From NCBI RefSeq assembly GCF_029893825.1, contig NZ_JARXXV010000001.1, positions 372,001 to 436,000 on the forward strand: DNA of 64,000 nt, given 5' to 3'. The position numbers and the translations under genes are program-made. This document shows positions 50,100 to 58,883 of this stretch, in pieces (the first letter of the stretch is position 1; each line of letters opens with the position of its first letter). The notes beneath the pieces are model-generated. The model had not been told where the DNA came from. It was given only the letters and a program-made list of their open reading frames with translations, and ran no database searches. The stretch is from Aurantimicrobium minutum. GTDB taxonomy: Bacteria; Actinomycetota; Actinomycetes; Actinomycetales; Microbacteriaceae.

Positions 50100-51890
50100 C
50101 TATTTGACCGGAGATGAGATTCTGCGTCGCATCAAATCAATGCGTGCTTGGAGCTGAGCAACTGTTGCCTGAGCAACAGCTGGACCGCCACACGTCTGGC
50201 GTAGTTCTGTGTGAATAATGCCATGTGGTGTTGACGTCTGCTTACTCCATAGAGCCACTAAAGAGTTGAGAAGAGCTCGTTGCTCTTTGAGACTACGGTG
50301 CAAAGGAATGCTCTTATTGACTGCAACATCTTGAGAACGACCTTCACCACGTTGTGCTTGACGCCGTTGTCTATGCCGGAGAAGCTCTGATATTTGTTCC
50401 GGTTCCAAAATGCCAGGAATGCCGATGAAGTCATGTTCTTCAGGAGAGCCGGGTTCGGCATAGCTGCCGAATTCCTCTCCTTGATACATCACCTTGTCAA
50501 AGTTTGCGTCAGACCCTAGGAATGCATATTCACCAAGGTCTTGCTCCAGCGCATCAGAAGCAGAATCTTCACGTTGCGCTTGGTCGAAAGCATTCATTTC
50601 TGGATATTCATTTTCCCCTGGCTGCAAACGACGCTCCAATGCATGATCACGTTGAAGTTCAAGTTGTTCAGCTAGTTGAAGTAATTGAGGAACATTTGGG
50701 AGAAATACTGAGGCGGTTTCACCACGGCGACGTGCTCGGACAAAGCGACCAATTGCCTGAGCAAAGTACAGGGGTGTGGCAGCACTTGTTGCATAAACCC
50801 CTACGGAAAGACGAGGGACATCTACCCCTTCAGAAACCATACGGACAGCTACCATCCAGCGCGAAGTAGCGGAGTTGAACTCTGTGATCTTGTCACCGCC
50901 CCCACTTTCATCACTCAACACGACAGTAGGTTCTTCACCAGTCAATTCGTGAAGTACTTTCGCATACGCTCTGGCATCATCTTGATCTGTAGCGATGACC
51001 AGACCTGCGGCGTCAGGAATAGTGTTACGCACTTCACTGAGACGATTATTGGCCGCCTGCATTACTTGGGGAATCCAATTCCCTGAAGGATCTAGTGCTG
51101 CACGCCAGGCTTGGGAAGTGACATCTTTCGTATTGTCCTGCCCAAGTCGTGCTTCCATCTCGTCACCAGCACGTGTACGCCACCTCATCGAGCCGGCATA
51201 AACCATGAAAATTACTGGACGAACCACACCGTCCTGAAGTGCACGACCATAGCCGTAGTCATAATCGGTTTGAGAAACCAGAACACCATCACGATCAGGA
51301 AGATAAGAAACGAAAGGAATGGGAGCGGTATCGCTTCTAAAAGGTGTTCCCGTGAGCGAGAGGCGACGTTCTGCCCGTTCGAAAGCGATACGAATGGCAT
51401 CCCCCCAGCTCAACGCATCCCCACCGTGGTGAACCTCATCCAAGATGACCAGAGTACGTGCAGACTCTGTGAGGTCCTTATGAATGTGCGCTTTCATGGC
51501 AATCTGAGCATAGGTAACAGCTACTCCGTGAAATTGCCGACCGTGCCTTTTCTGAGCGTTACTGAAGCCTGGATCAAGTTTGATACCAACCTTGTGAGCA
51601 GCTTCAGCCCATTGTGTTTTGAGGTGCTCAGTGGGGGTGACCACAGTGATTCGGTCGATGCTGCGTCTGCGCAATAACTCAGTTGCTAGACGCAGAGCGA
51701 AAGTAGTCTTTCCAGCGCCAGGAGTTGCAGCAGCGAGGAAATCACGGGGTTCAGTAGCGAAATAGGTATCTAGCGCCTCTGACTGCCAAGCACGCAGGTT
51801 TTCTGCAGTACCCCAGGGGGCGCGGGCAGGATAGGCCGGTGGAAGATGTTCTGCTGCGAACGAGCCGATATGCGTCTGTTCGCTGGTCAT
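50100..51890 (-). CDS. DEAD/DEAH-box helicase (RadD-like)
   Basis: Superfamily 2 helicase, probably for DNA repair. 596 residues. Motif I AAATPGAGKTTFALRLATE; motif II VILDEVHHGGD; motif III LTGTPFRSD; motif V/VI EGVDVPRLSVGVYAT and QAIGRFVRARRRGE. The C-terminal part (about 440-596) is helical and charged with two QR-rich stretches (RHRQRRQAQRGEGRSQ). This arrangement is common in Actinobacteria and related to RadD/type III restriction-like helicases. No methyltransferase or nuclease partner is adjacent, so a restriction system is not indicated. Confidence 0.87.
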   Translation of the reverse strand: MTSEQTHIGSFAAEHLPPAYPARAPWGTAENLRAWQSEALDTYFATEPRDFLAAATPGAGKTTFALRLATELLRRRSIDRITVVTPTEHLKTQWAEAAHKVGIKLDPGFSNAQKRHGRQFHGVAVTYAQIAMKAHIHKDLTESARTLVILDEVHHGGDALSWGDAIRIAFERAERRLSLTGTPFRSDTAPIPFVSYLPDRDGVLVSQTDYDYGYGRALQDGVVRPVIFMVYAGSMRWRTRAGDEMEARLGQDNTKDVTSQAWRAALDPSGNWIPQVMQAANNRLSEVRNTIPDAAGLVIATDQDDARAYAKVLHELTGEEPTVVLSDESGGGDKITEFNSATSRWMVAVRMVSEGVDVPRLSVGVYATSAATPLYFAQAIGRFVRARRRGETASVFLPNVPQLLQLAEQLELQRDHALERRLQPGENEYPEMNAFDQAQREDSASDALEQDLGEYAFLGSDANFDKVMYQGEEFGSYAEPGSPEEHDFIGIPGILEPEQISELLRHRQRRQAQRGEGRSQDVAVNKSIPLHRSLKEQRALLNSLVALWSKQTSTPHGIIHTELRQTCGGPAVAQATVAQLQARIDLMRRRISSPVK

Positions 51891-51933
51891 GATGAATCCA
51901 TCCTAAAAAGGATTGTGGTCAAGTTTGTTTCAG

Positions 51934-52737
51934 CTAATCGGTGAGTGCATATAAAGCAACAGCGCTTGCAGAAGCCACGTTGAGTGAATCAACTCCATGC
52001 AACATAGGAATCGTCACAATAGTGTCACACGCCACGAGAGCTTGTGAACTGAGACCATCGCCTTCAGAACCGAAAACCAGTGCAATTTTCTCTGGCTGCT
52101 GTGCGGCAAATTCCCGAAGTGAAACGGCATCATCTGAAAGTGCCATTGCCGCGATATGAAAACCGGCTTCTCGCAGTATCGCCCTTGCTTCTGACCACTC
52201 AGGCAAACGTGTCCAGGGCACTTGAAGTACAGTTCCCATCGAAACACGCACAGAACGCCTATACAGAGGGTCAGCGCAGCGAGGTGTTACCAATACCGCA
52301 TCAGCACCAAGGCCAGCTACGGCTCGAAAAATGGCACCAACATTTGTGTGATCAACAATGTCTTCAAGCACCACTACTCGACGAGCAGTTGTCAGCAGAT
52401 CACGCACTTCGGGTAAGACAGGACGCTGCATCGCAGCGAGTGCTCCGCGGTGAATATCGAAGCCTGTGAGCTCTTCCAATAATGAAGAATTACCGACAAA
52501 TAGTGTGCAGTCATAGTCCTGAATCAGTGGGAGTGTTTCTTCAAGCCACTGTTCTTGAATCAGAACAGACCGTGGGGTGTGACCTGCATTGAGAGCTCGC
52601 TGAATCACTTTGCTTGATTCAGCAATGTAGAGACCTCGCTTAGGGTCTGAGACCTTTCTGAGGGCAACATCCGTGAGGGAAACATAATCTTGAAGCCCTT
52701 CGTGCGACAAATCAGTGATGTGCACAACGGAAACCAT
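51934..52737 (-). CDS. TrmH/SpoU-family RNA 2'-O-methyltransferase
   Basis: SAM-dependent ribose methyltransferase acting on rRNA or tRNA. 267 residues from ATG 52737 (MVSVVHITDL); an ATG at 52767 is the alternative, and neither has a clear ribosome-binding site. An N-terminal substrate-binding domain (ADVALRK-type, with LYIAESSKVIQRAL) precedes the SPOUT knot: LEDIVDHTNVGAIFRAVAGL, FGSEGDGLS, and VTIPMLHGVDSLNVASASAV. The exact target base is unknown. Divergent from the sirtuin gene. Confidence 0.9.
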   Translation of the reverse strand: MVSVVHITDLSHEGLQDYVSLTDVALRKVSDPKRGLYIAESSKVIQRALNAGHTPRSVLIQEQWLEETLPLIQDYDCTLFVGNSSLLEELTGFDIHRGALAAMQRPVLPEVRDLLTTARRVVVLEDIVDHTNVGAIFRAVAGLGADAVLVTPRCADPLYRRSVRVSMGTVLQVPWTRLPEWSEARAILREAGFHIAAMALSDDAVSLREFAAQQPEKIALVFGSEGDGLSSQALVACDTIVTIPMLHGVDSLNVASASAVALYALTD

Positions 52738-52775
52738 AAGGTCAAGTTTGGCAGTAACTGGAAACATGCACGAAA

Positions 52776-52809
52776 CGCAAGTGTTTTAGGCTTGCGGCCA
52801 TGGCCGCAA
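52776..52809. promoter_or_regulatory. Overlapping inverted repeats at the sirtuin start codon
   Basis: An 18-base perfect palindrome TTGCGGCCATGGCCGCAA (52792-52809) is centred on the sirtuin ATG (52800). A second inverted repeat, CGCAAG (52776-52781) and CTTGCG (52791-52796), shares its left arm, so in RNA the two would exclude each other. Either an operator for the divergent TrmH/sirtuin promoters or an mRNA structure controlling access to the start codon. Confidence 0.5.
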
Positions 52810-53666
52810 TTTTGGAGCACACCACACATGTCGATGGCATGGACGCCGTGGTTGAACTCGTTGCTGGTCGACGTGTTGCTGTGCTCACTGGCGCTGGTGT
52901 TTCAACTGATTCTGGTATTCCTGATTACCGCGGCAAGGGAGCATCTAAACGCACTCCGATGAACATCAGCGATTTTCTTTCATCCCACACAGCCAGACAA
53001 CGATATTGGGCTGGTGCACACGTGGGATGGAAATCTTTCTCAGAGGCCGAACCCAATCAAGGTCACCTTGCCCTTGCAGCCATGGAGCAATCAGGAATCA
53101 TTGAAGGGGTTATTAGTCAAAACGTTGATGGCCTACACCGACGTGCCGGTAGTTCACACGTCGTTGATTTACATGGCAGTCTCGATCGGGTCTTGTGTTT
53201 AGATTGCGGGCAACAATTCGACCGATCTGGCGTAGAAAGTAAATTGAGTGCTCTTAACCCCTGGCTTGATGAACTCAGGAATATCGTGCTTGCCCCGGAC
53301 GGCGATGTGGATGTTACTGATTACAACTCAGTTCTGATCCCCGAATGCACAGTGTGTGGGGGGATGCTCAAACCAGACGTCGTATTCTTTGGAGAGTTTG
53401 TCCCTGCCAAAGTGTTTTCGGCAGCGACCAGTTTGGTTAAGCGCGCTGATGCACTTCTTATTGCCGGCTCCTCCCTCACAGTCAACTCTGGAATACGACT
53501 GCTTGAACAAGCTAAACGTCAACGTATGCCCGTCATCATTGTGAACCGCGGTGAAACTAAAGGTGACAAGAAAGCATCACTCAAACTCGATGCGGGAACG
53601 AGTGATGTGCTCAGTAATTTGGCTGTAAAGCTAGGAGCCGGCAACCTTTACGAGGACATCGAGTAA
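52800..53666 (+). CDS. NAD-dependent protein deacylase (sirtuin)
   Basis: Removes acyl groups from lysines using NAD. 288 residues. NAD-binding GAGVSTDSGIPDYRGKG; SQNVDGLHRRAG; catalytic His in HVVDLHG; zinc ribbon cysteines CLDCG and CTVCGG, about 60 residues apart; GSSLTVNSG and VNRGETKGD at the end. ATG 52800 lies within a palindrome; an in-frame ATG at 52839 is possible but lacks a site. The last 36 bases overlap the convergent glycosyltransferase gene. Confidence 0.93.
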   Translation: MAAILEHTTHVDGMDAVVELVAGRRVAVLTGAGVSTDSGIPDYRGKGASKRTPMNISDFLSSHTARQRYWAGAHVGWKSFSEAEPNQGHLALAAMEQSGIIEGVISQNVDGLHRRAGSSHVVDLHGSLDRVLCLDCGQQFDRSGVESKLSALNPWLDELRNIVLAPDGDVDVTDYNSVLIPECTVCGGMLKPDVVFFGEFVPAKVFSAATSLVKRADALLIAGSSLTVNSGIRLLEQAKRQRMPVIIVNRGETKGDKKASLKLDAGTSDVLSNLAVKLGAGNLYEDIE

Positions 53667-54716
53667 ATCTTGGGCTGACTTCTTCCAGCTGAATTTCTGT
53701 GCCTGCGTTCTGCTGAGGTTAGAGACTTGTTGCCACTTCTGTGGATTGGTCAAAGACTCAATAGCTTCAGCAAATTCTTCTGGTTGATCAGGGCTGGCGA
53801 AGAGGGCTGCGTCCCCACCAATTTCATGAAATATGGGGATGTCTGAGACGACAATGGGAGTCCCTAAACTCATTGATTCAACCAAAGGAATGCCGAAGCC
53901 TTCGTCTCGTGAGGCACTGACCAGTGCAGTGGCATGGGTGAGCAAATCAAAGTAATCCTCATCAGTAGTTCCATTATGAAAATGAATCTGGGCTTGAGGA
54001 TTTATGCCTGAAAGCCGTTTTCTATCGACATCAGAAATACGACTGAGAAGATGCAAAGTGAAGTCAGGAAGTGCAGCGATAGCCCTGACGAGAGTTTCGA
54101 CATTCTTGTAAGGCATGAAAGAGCCCATATACACAACAGAGCGAGAACGTTGATCAGCTGGCACTACAACGGGGTTCTTTACCGGCTGATCTGCAGCATT
54201 GTGAACGACGTAGACAGGCTTTGTCGCTAGTTTGCTCTTCAGTATCAACGACTTAGTTGTTGCAGAAACGGCAACAATTGCGTCGCTCTTGGCGAGCAAC
54301 ATCTTCTGAGGTAACCAGGACAAGTGATAGAGGCGCCACAGCAACCGAAGAGGCCACGCAAACTGCCGAGGAGGCGTGGGGTGGCTGTAATAGATCAGGT
54401 CGTGAACGGTGAGGACTAACTTATATTTCCGACCACGCGAGCCAATGGTCTGCATGGGGGAAAAGACGATGTCAGGGCCGAACTTATTTATCTGGTGTGC
54501 AACCCTAGGTTCACGAATACTCGTAGGAGAACTGATGAGCTCGTATGGGAGCTCTGGCAGCATGGTGAGCTGTTTCAGATCAGAAATCAGCATGATTACT
54601 TGATCGCCACGAGCAGAAGCCAAAGGAGCCAATTGCTCTACTAGGCGAGCACTAAAACGCGAAATTCCGTCGTGATGATCGGTACGAACGTAACGGCAGT
54701 CGAAAGCTATCTTCAC
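53631..54716 (-). CDS. Glycosyltransferase family 4 protein
   Basis: 361 residues of the GT-B fold. The N-terminal domain includes VFSPMQTIGSRGRKYKLVLT and HDLIYYSHPTPPRQF; the donor-binding C-terminal domain contains VYMGSFMPYKNVETLVRA and the EX7E motif in ASRDEGFGIPLVESMSLG. Sugar and acceptor unknown; likely envelope glycan or glycolipid. GTG 54716 overlaps the hydrolase stop (GTGA), so the two are coupled. Confidence 0.9.
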   Translation of the reverse strand: MKIAFDCRYVRTDHHDGISRFSARLVEQLAPLASARGDQVIMLISDLKQLTMLPELPYELISSPTSIREPRVAHQINKFGPDIVFSPMQTIGSRGRKYKLVLTVHDLIYYSHPTPPRQFAWPLRLLWRLYHLSWLPQKMLLAKSDAIVAVSATTKSLILKSKLATKPVYVVHNAADQPVKNPVVVPADQRSRSVVYMGSFMPYKNVETLVRAIAALPDFTLHLLSRISDVDRKRLSGINPQAQIHFHNGTTDEDYFDLLTHATALVSASRDEGFGIPLVESMSLGTPIVVSDIPIFHEIGGDAALFASPDQPEEFAEAIESLTNPQKWQQVSNLSRTQAQKFSWKKSAQDLLDVLVKVAGS

Positions 54717-55609
54717 GATGAGGCGGTCAATCCAAGAAAATCGCGAATATTCTTTGCTGCAAAATCAGCGGCTTCGTAATGTACGAGGTGACCAACACCC
54801 TCCACAACTTCCAGTCGTGTCCCAGGAATTCGTGATGCTAGGTGTTGTTGTTCCGGAAGTGCCGTGATGTCATCTTTGTCAGCAACAAGCATCATCAATT
54901 CTTGGGTAATTCTAGGTGCAAATTGTGAAACATCATTTGAAACTGATGTTTCAAAAGCTTCAAGAACCGAATCGCGAGATGCAAACAGGCTGAAATATTG
55001 ATCATGTTGATCATGAATCCACTGACGCAGATTGGGGTCCTTGGTCTTAGCCATTGTTTCGCTCATTACGCGAACAATAGTTTTGTTTTTCAGAAGCGCA
55101 TACCCAGCCTTGGCAGGTAGTGCTGCTGCAACTTTGTAGTACAGAACAGCAAGCCTGGTCATCACACCACGAGGACCCTTAAGCGCATTTGCGGCAATGG
55201 GGTTAATCATGATGGCGCGTTTGTTTGGTAAGTCGGAAGCAAGTGCTGCACCGACAACGATAGAACCGAAAGAGTGTCCCAAAATTACTGAGTTTTGGGC
55301 TTTCAAGCCATTGACAAACCCGACCAACCAAGAAGAATAGGCAGAAATATCAGCCGGGCTAGGAAGTGCTTCTGACACTCCAAAACCAGGCAGATCAGGA
55401 ATGATGACGTGCACATCTGCGCCAAGTTCGGCAACGATTGGTTCTAAACCGTGATGATCTCCGCGGAAACCATGAATCATGACCAGCTGAATGGGTGATT
55501 CTGGGTTTCCGTATTCCCAATACTGCGTCGAAATTGAGCCAACCTCAATCGAAGCTTGCTTCGTGGGTATAGCAGCAAGCTTGTCGACAAAAGGGGAAAA
55601 TGAAGGCAT
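54713..55609 (-). CDS. Alpha/beta hydrolase
   Basis: 298 residues with an alpha/beta hydrolase core. Oxyanion region MIHGFRGDHHGLEP, nucleophile elbow GHSFGS (Ser near residue 111), acid residue candidate in MMLVADKDDITALP, and catalytic His in GVGHLVHYEA. No signal peptide. Substrate unknown. It overlaps the glycosyltransferase start by 4 bases, suggesting a shared pathway. Confidence 0.9.
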   Translation of the reverse strand: MPSFSPFVDKLAAIPTKQASIEVGSISTQYWEYGNPESPIQLVMIHGFRGDHHGLEPIVAELGADVHVIIPDLPGFGVSEALPSPADISAYSSWLVGFVNGLKAQNSVILGHSFGSIVVGAALASDLPNKRAIMINPIAANALKGPRGVMTRLAVLYYKVAAALPAKAGYALLKNKTIVRVMSETMAKTKDPNLRQWIHDQHDQYFSLFASRDSVLEAFETSVSNDVSQFAPRITQELMMLVADKDDITALPEQQHLASRIPGTRLEVVEGVGHLVHYEAADFAAKNIRDFLGLTASS

Positions 55610-55677
55610 TGCCTCAAGTGTAGGCGCACCGATGCTCTACCCACGTCATGTCAGCGGTAGTGCCTAGAGTGAGTTAC

Positions 55678-56379
55678 GTGACCAACACAGGATTGCCCGA
55701 ATGGGCCAACGTTATTGCCGTATTCGATACTGAAACTACTGGTATTGCACCAGAGACCACGCGTATAGTTTCAGCACACATCAGTGTGTTGAATCCCTAT
55801 GGTGAAGTCGAAGATGCAACCAATTGGCTTATTGATTGTGGAATTGAGATTCCGGAACAAGCCACCGCAGTTCACGGCATCACGACTGAGCGCATGCGCG
55901 CAGAAGGTGCTCCAGCTCCAGACAGCATCTATGAAATTCTGACCAAACTTCAGGGTTTCTTCACTGAAGGAATCGGCGTCGTGGCTTATAACGCCGCATA
56001 TGACTTCACTATTTTGGACCGCGAAGCCAAACGATACGGATTCGACCCATTGTCTTCACCAGCACCAGTGATTGATCCGATGATCATTGATAAGCAGGTT
56101 GATAAGTATCGCAAAGGCAAGCGAACACTTGAAGCAACAACAGCACACTATGGTGTTGAACTTACCGATGCGCATGATGCTTCAGCAGATGCCATTGCTG
56201 CCGGCCGCGTGGCACAGGCGATTGGAAAGAAGTATGCAGCAGATCTGGCATACCCAGCATCCGAGCTCCATGACCTTCAGGTGATCTGGGCTAAAGAGCA
56301 GGCGGAAAGCTACGCAAACTGGCGCCGCAGCCAAAACCTCCCTGTTTTTGCAGGGGACGGACTGTGGCCCGTGCGATAA
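55678..56379 (+). CDS. DEDDh 3'-5' exonuclease (DnaQ-like)
   Basis: 233 residues from GTG 55678, with GAGTGAG upstream; ATG 55648 would add ten residues. Exo I AVFDTETTGI, Exo II YNAAYDFTILDREA, Exo III HDASADAIAAGRVAQA complete the D-E-D-H-D catalytic set. A single-domain exonuclease resembling the epsilon subunit; it could proofread or trim nucleic acids. Since PolA here lacks proofreading residues, it is a candidate, together with the DnaE PHP domain, for replication fidelity; this is inference. Confidence 0.88.
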   Translation: MTNTGLPEWANVIAVFDTETTGIAPETTRIVSAHISVLNPYGEVEDATNWLIDCGIEIPEQATAVHGITTERMRAEGAPAPDSIYEILTKLQGFFTEGIGVVAYNAAYDFTILDREAKRYGFDPLSSPAPVIDPMIIDKQVDKYRKGKRTLEATTAHYGVELTDAHDASADAIAAGRVAQAIGKKYAADLAYPASELHDLQVIWAKEQAESYANWRRSQNLPVFAGDGLWPVR

Positions 56380-56395
56380 GTACGAGAGTTAACGA

Positions 56396-56426
56396 AAGAA
56401 GCCCGGTCAATGACCGGGCTTCTTCG
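56396..56426 (+). terminator. Bidirectional terminator between the exonuclease gene and rpmE2
   Basis: GAAGCCCGGT (56398-56407), loop CAATG, ACCGGGCTTC (56413-56422), with AAAG before and TTCG after. The two convergent genes end on either side, so it can act both ways. Confidence 0.8.
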
Positions 56427-56439
56427 ATGTGTGAAGTCT

Positions 56440-56691
56440 TTACTGACCGAAACCAGCAAAGCGCTTGTTGAACTTCTCTACGCGACCTGCGGAATCCATA
56501 ATGCGCTGCTTACCGGTGTAGAAGGGGTGTGAAGCGTTAGAGATTTCCACATCAATGATGGGGTACTCGTTGCCGTCAGTCCACGTAGTGGTCTTAGAGC
56601 TGGTAAGGGTTGAACGGGTCAGGAACGACTCGCCCGAAGCAAGGTCGTGGAAAACGACGGGTGCGTATTCGGGGTGGATGTCAGACTTCAT
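56440..56691 (-). CDS. rpmE2: 50S ribosomal protein L31 type B
   Basis: 83 residues, preceded by GAAGGA. It begins [20 protein letters not shown] and ends [16 protein letters not shown]. The zinc-binding cysteines of type A L31 are absent, which defines type B. In many bacteria the type B copy is made under zinc limitation through Zur; in several Actinobacteria it is the main copy. No clear Zur box was recognised upstream. Confidence 0.96.
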   Translation of the reverse strand: MKSDIHPEYAPVVFHDLASGESFLTRSTLTSSKTTTWTDGNEYPIIDVEISNASHPFYTGKQRIMDSAGRVEKFNKRFAGFGQ

Positions 56692-56797
56692 CAGTATTTT
56701 CCTTCAATATGGACGTTGCTCAACACGTGATGTGAGGAACAAAAGCTTGCGGCCTTTCGCCTAGCGAACTAGACCGACTCACTATGTTATCAGAAAC

Positions 56798-57583
56798 TTA
56801 GAGGGTTGCTTGCGCAGAATAGCGACCATCGTTGTTGTAGACGGTAACTGCAACCCCAAAGACATCAGTCAAGTTCTCACTGGTTAATGTAGATGCGAGA
56901 GGGCCAGCATATGCAACTCCCCCATCTTTCATGAGAAGCACGTGGGTAAACCCCCGGGGAATTTCTTCGACGTGGTGAGTCACCATGACGATCGCTGGCG
57001 CAGAAGGATTACCTGCGAAGTAGCCAAGCATCTGCATAATTTCTTCACGAGAACCCAAGTCAAGTCCTGCAGTGGGCTCATCAAGTAGCAATAGCTCAGG
57101 ATCAGTCATGATTGATCGTGCAATCTGCATACGCTTGGCTTCACCTTCAGATAATGAAACCAATGTGCGATCAGACAAACCTTCAAGACGCCACTCAGCA
57201 AGTACACGACGAGCACGGCGAATATCAAGATCTTCGAATTGCTCTCCACGACGTTCTGCCGCAGCATACGCAGCAGTAATAACTGCATCTGAAACGGTCT
57301 CTGTGGGAGGAATGCGCTTTGCCATGCTCGAAGATGCATAGCCAACGCGCGGACGAAGCCATTCAGGATCTGCTGAAGCGAGATCTTCATCAAGAACAGT
57401 TACCTGGCCAGAGCTTGGAATATCCCATCCAGAAGCCATGTCGAGGACTGACGTCTTACCAGCGCCGTTTGCGCCGAGAATTATCCATCTCTGGTCGCTT
57501 GATACTTCCCAGTTCAGGTTGTTGACAATAGTGTTGCCGTCACGAACGAGAGAAGCGTTAGAAAAACGAAGAACCTGAACCAT
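56798..57583 (-). CDS. ABC-type ATP-binding protein, no permease nearby
   Basis: 261 residues, one nucleotide-binding domain. Walker A GANGAGKTSVL; signature SLSEGEAKRMQIARSI with LSEGE in place of LSGGQ; Walker B LLLLDEPTAGLDLGSREE; H-loop MVTHHVEE. Similar to the YlmA/ModF-like group of stand-alone ATPases in Actinobacteria. No membrane subunit is adjacent, so transport partner and substrate are unknown. It lies 19 bases from glgA in the same direction. Confidence 0.87.
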   Translation of the reverse strand: MVQVLRFSNASLVRDGNTIVNNLNWEVSSDQRWIILGANGAGKTSVLDMASGWDIPSSGQVTVLDEDLASADPEWLRPRVGYASSSMAKRIPPTETVSDAVITAAYAAAERRGEQFEDLDIRRARRVLAEWRLEGLSDRTLVSLSEGEAKRMQIARSIMTDPELLLLDEPTAGLDLGSREEIMQMLGYFAGNPSAPAIVMVTHHVEEIPRGFTHVLLMKDGGVAYAGPLASTLTSENLTDVFGVAVTVYNNDGRYSAQATL

Positions 57584-57602
57584 GCCTCAATGCTAGCCAG
57601 AG

Positions 57603-58787
57603 TTAACGCAAGACGAGGTCGTAAATCGCCCGTGTTTGGTCGGCAATTGCCATCCAGTCGAAGTGCACACGTGCTCGTTCCCGCGCCGCCACACCCATTT
57701 GACGAGCTTTGTCACGGTCTGAAACTGCAAGTGTCATTGCTCTTGCGAGGTCAGAGACGTACTTTGCAGGATCTAAAGGGGTTCCTGTTCCGTCTTGGAG
57801 CTGTTCAATTGGAACAAGCCACCCAGTCACGCCGTCATCGACTACTTCAGGAATACCGCCGGTCGCTGTTCCCACAACTGGAATACCGCACGCCATTGCT
57901 TCAAGATTGACAATCCCCAAGGGTTCGTAGATCGAGGGACATACGAACACAGTAGATGCGCTGAGAAGTGCCGCAATTTCATGACGAGGAAGATGCTCAG
58001 TAATCCATACAACGCCGTCACGTTGCGATTGGAGGGCAGCAACCCGCGATTCAACTTCAGCCTTGATTTCTGGTGTATCAGGTGCACCTGCACACAAAAT
58101 GAGCTGAACATCTTCTGGAAGGCTCTCTGCAGCCTCGAGAAGGTATGGCAAACCTTTTTGACGAGTAATTCGACCAACGAACACGACGGCTGGTTTTTCT
58201 GGGTCTATTCCCCACCGCGCAAGAAGATCAGGATTTGATGTGGGTGCCCATGCCTCCACATCAATTCCGTTGTGCACCACATGAACTTTGTTTGGATCAA
58301 TATCTGGATAGGAACGCAAGATATCTAAGCGCATACCTGCACTCACAGCGATGACAGCATCGGCAGATTCATAGGCAGATTTTTCAATATCGCTGGAGAT
58401 CCGATATCCGCCACCGAGCTGTTCGGCCTTCCAGGGACGCAGTGGCTCAAGACTATGTGCTGTAATCACGTGAGGAATTCCGTGGAGAAGTTGTGACACT
58501 CGTCCAGCTTCGTTTGCATACCAGGTGTGTGAATGTACGAGATCTGCACCGAGCGTGTCGTTTGCCATCAGCAAATCAACACCAATCGTTTGGAGAGCAG
58601 CGTTGGCAGAGGCAAGTTCTCCAGGAATGAAATAGTTGGTGACATCACGCTCATCACGTCGAGAACCGAAGCATCGAACTTGAACTTCAATGTGTGTTCG
58701 TAAAGCCTTGACCAATTCGGCAACGTGCACCCCGGCCCCACCATAAATCTCGGGTGGATACTCTTTGGTCAATAAATCAACGCGCAT
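57603..58787 (-). CDS. glgA: Glycogen synthase / maltose-1-phosphate synthase (GT4)
   Basis: 394 residues, GT-B fold: YPPEIYGGAGVHVAELVKAL at the N-terminus, HSHTWYANEAG, VFVGRITRQKGLPYLLEAA, and the EX7E motif in CPSIYEPLGIVNLEAMACG. This is the actinobacterial GT4-type enzyme, not the GT5 GlgA of E. coli. The mycobacterial relative (GlgM) makes maltose-1-phosphate from ADP-glucose and glucose-1-phosphate for GlgE, so that role is possible. Divergent from glgC, which supplies ADP-glucose. Confidence 0.9.
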   Translation of the reverse strand: MRVDLLTKEYPPEIYGGAGVHVAELVKALRTHIEVQVRCFGSRRDERDVTNYFIPGELASANAALQTIGVDLLMANDTLGADLVHSHTWYANEAGRVSQLLHGIPHVITAHSLEPLRPWKAEQLGGGYRISSDIEKSAYESADAVIAVSAGMRLDILRSYPDIDPNKVHVVHNGIDVEAWAPTSNPDLLARWGIDPEKPAVVFVGRITRQKGLPYLLEAAESLPEDVQLILCAGAPDTPEIKAEVESRVAALQSQRDGVVWITEHLPRHEIAALLSASTVFVCPSIYEPLGIVNLEAMACGIPVVGTATGGIPEVVDDGVTGWLVPIEQLQDGTGTPLDPAKYVSDLARAMTLAVSDRDKARQMGVAARERARVHFDWMAIADQTRAIYDLVLR

Positions 58788-58883
58788 GTCAAGAACGCTA
58801 TATCAATAGCAAGCATTGTGCCCACACGTAACGCAGAGAAATTACGTTGCCAATCTGTTACTTGAGTGTTCTACTGTTGAGAC

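Noticed and set aside
50100-51890. Type III restriction or defence helicase
   Set aside because: No methyltransferase, nuclease domain or defence partner is adjacent; the protein looks like the common RadD-type repair helicase.
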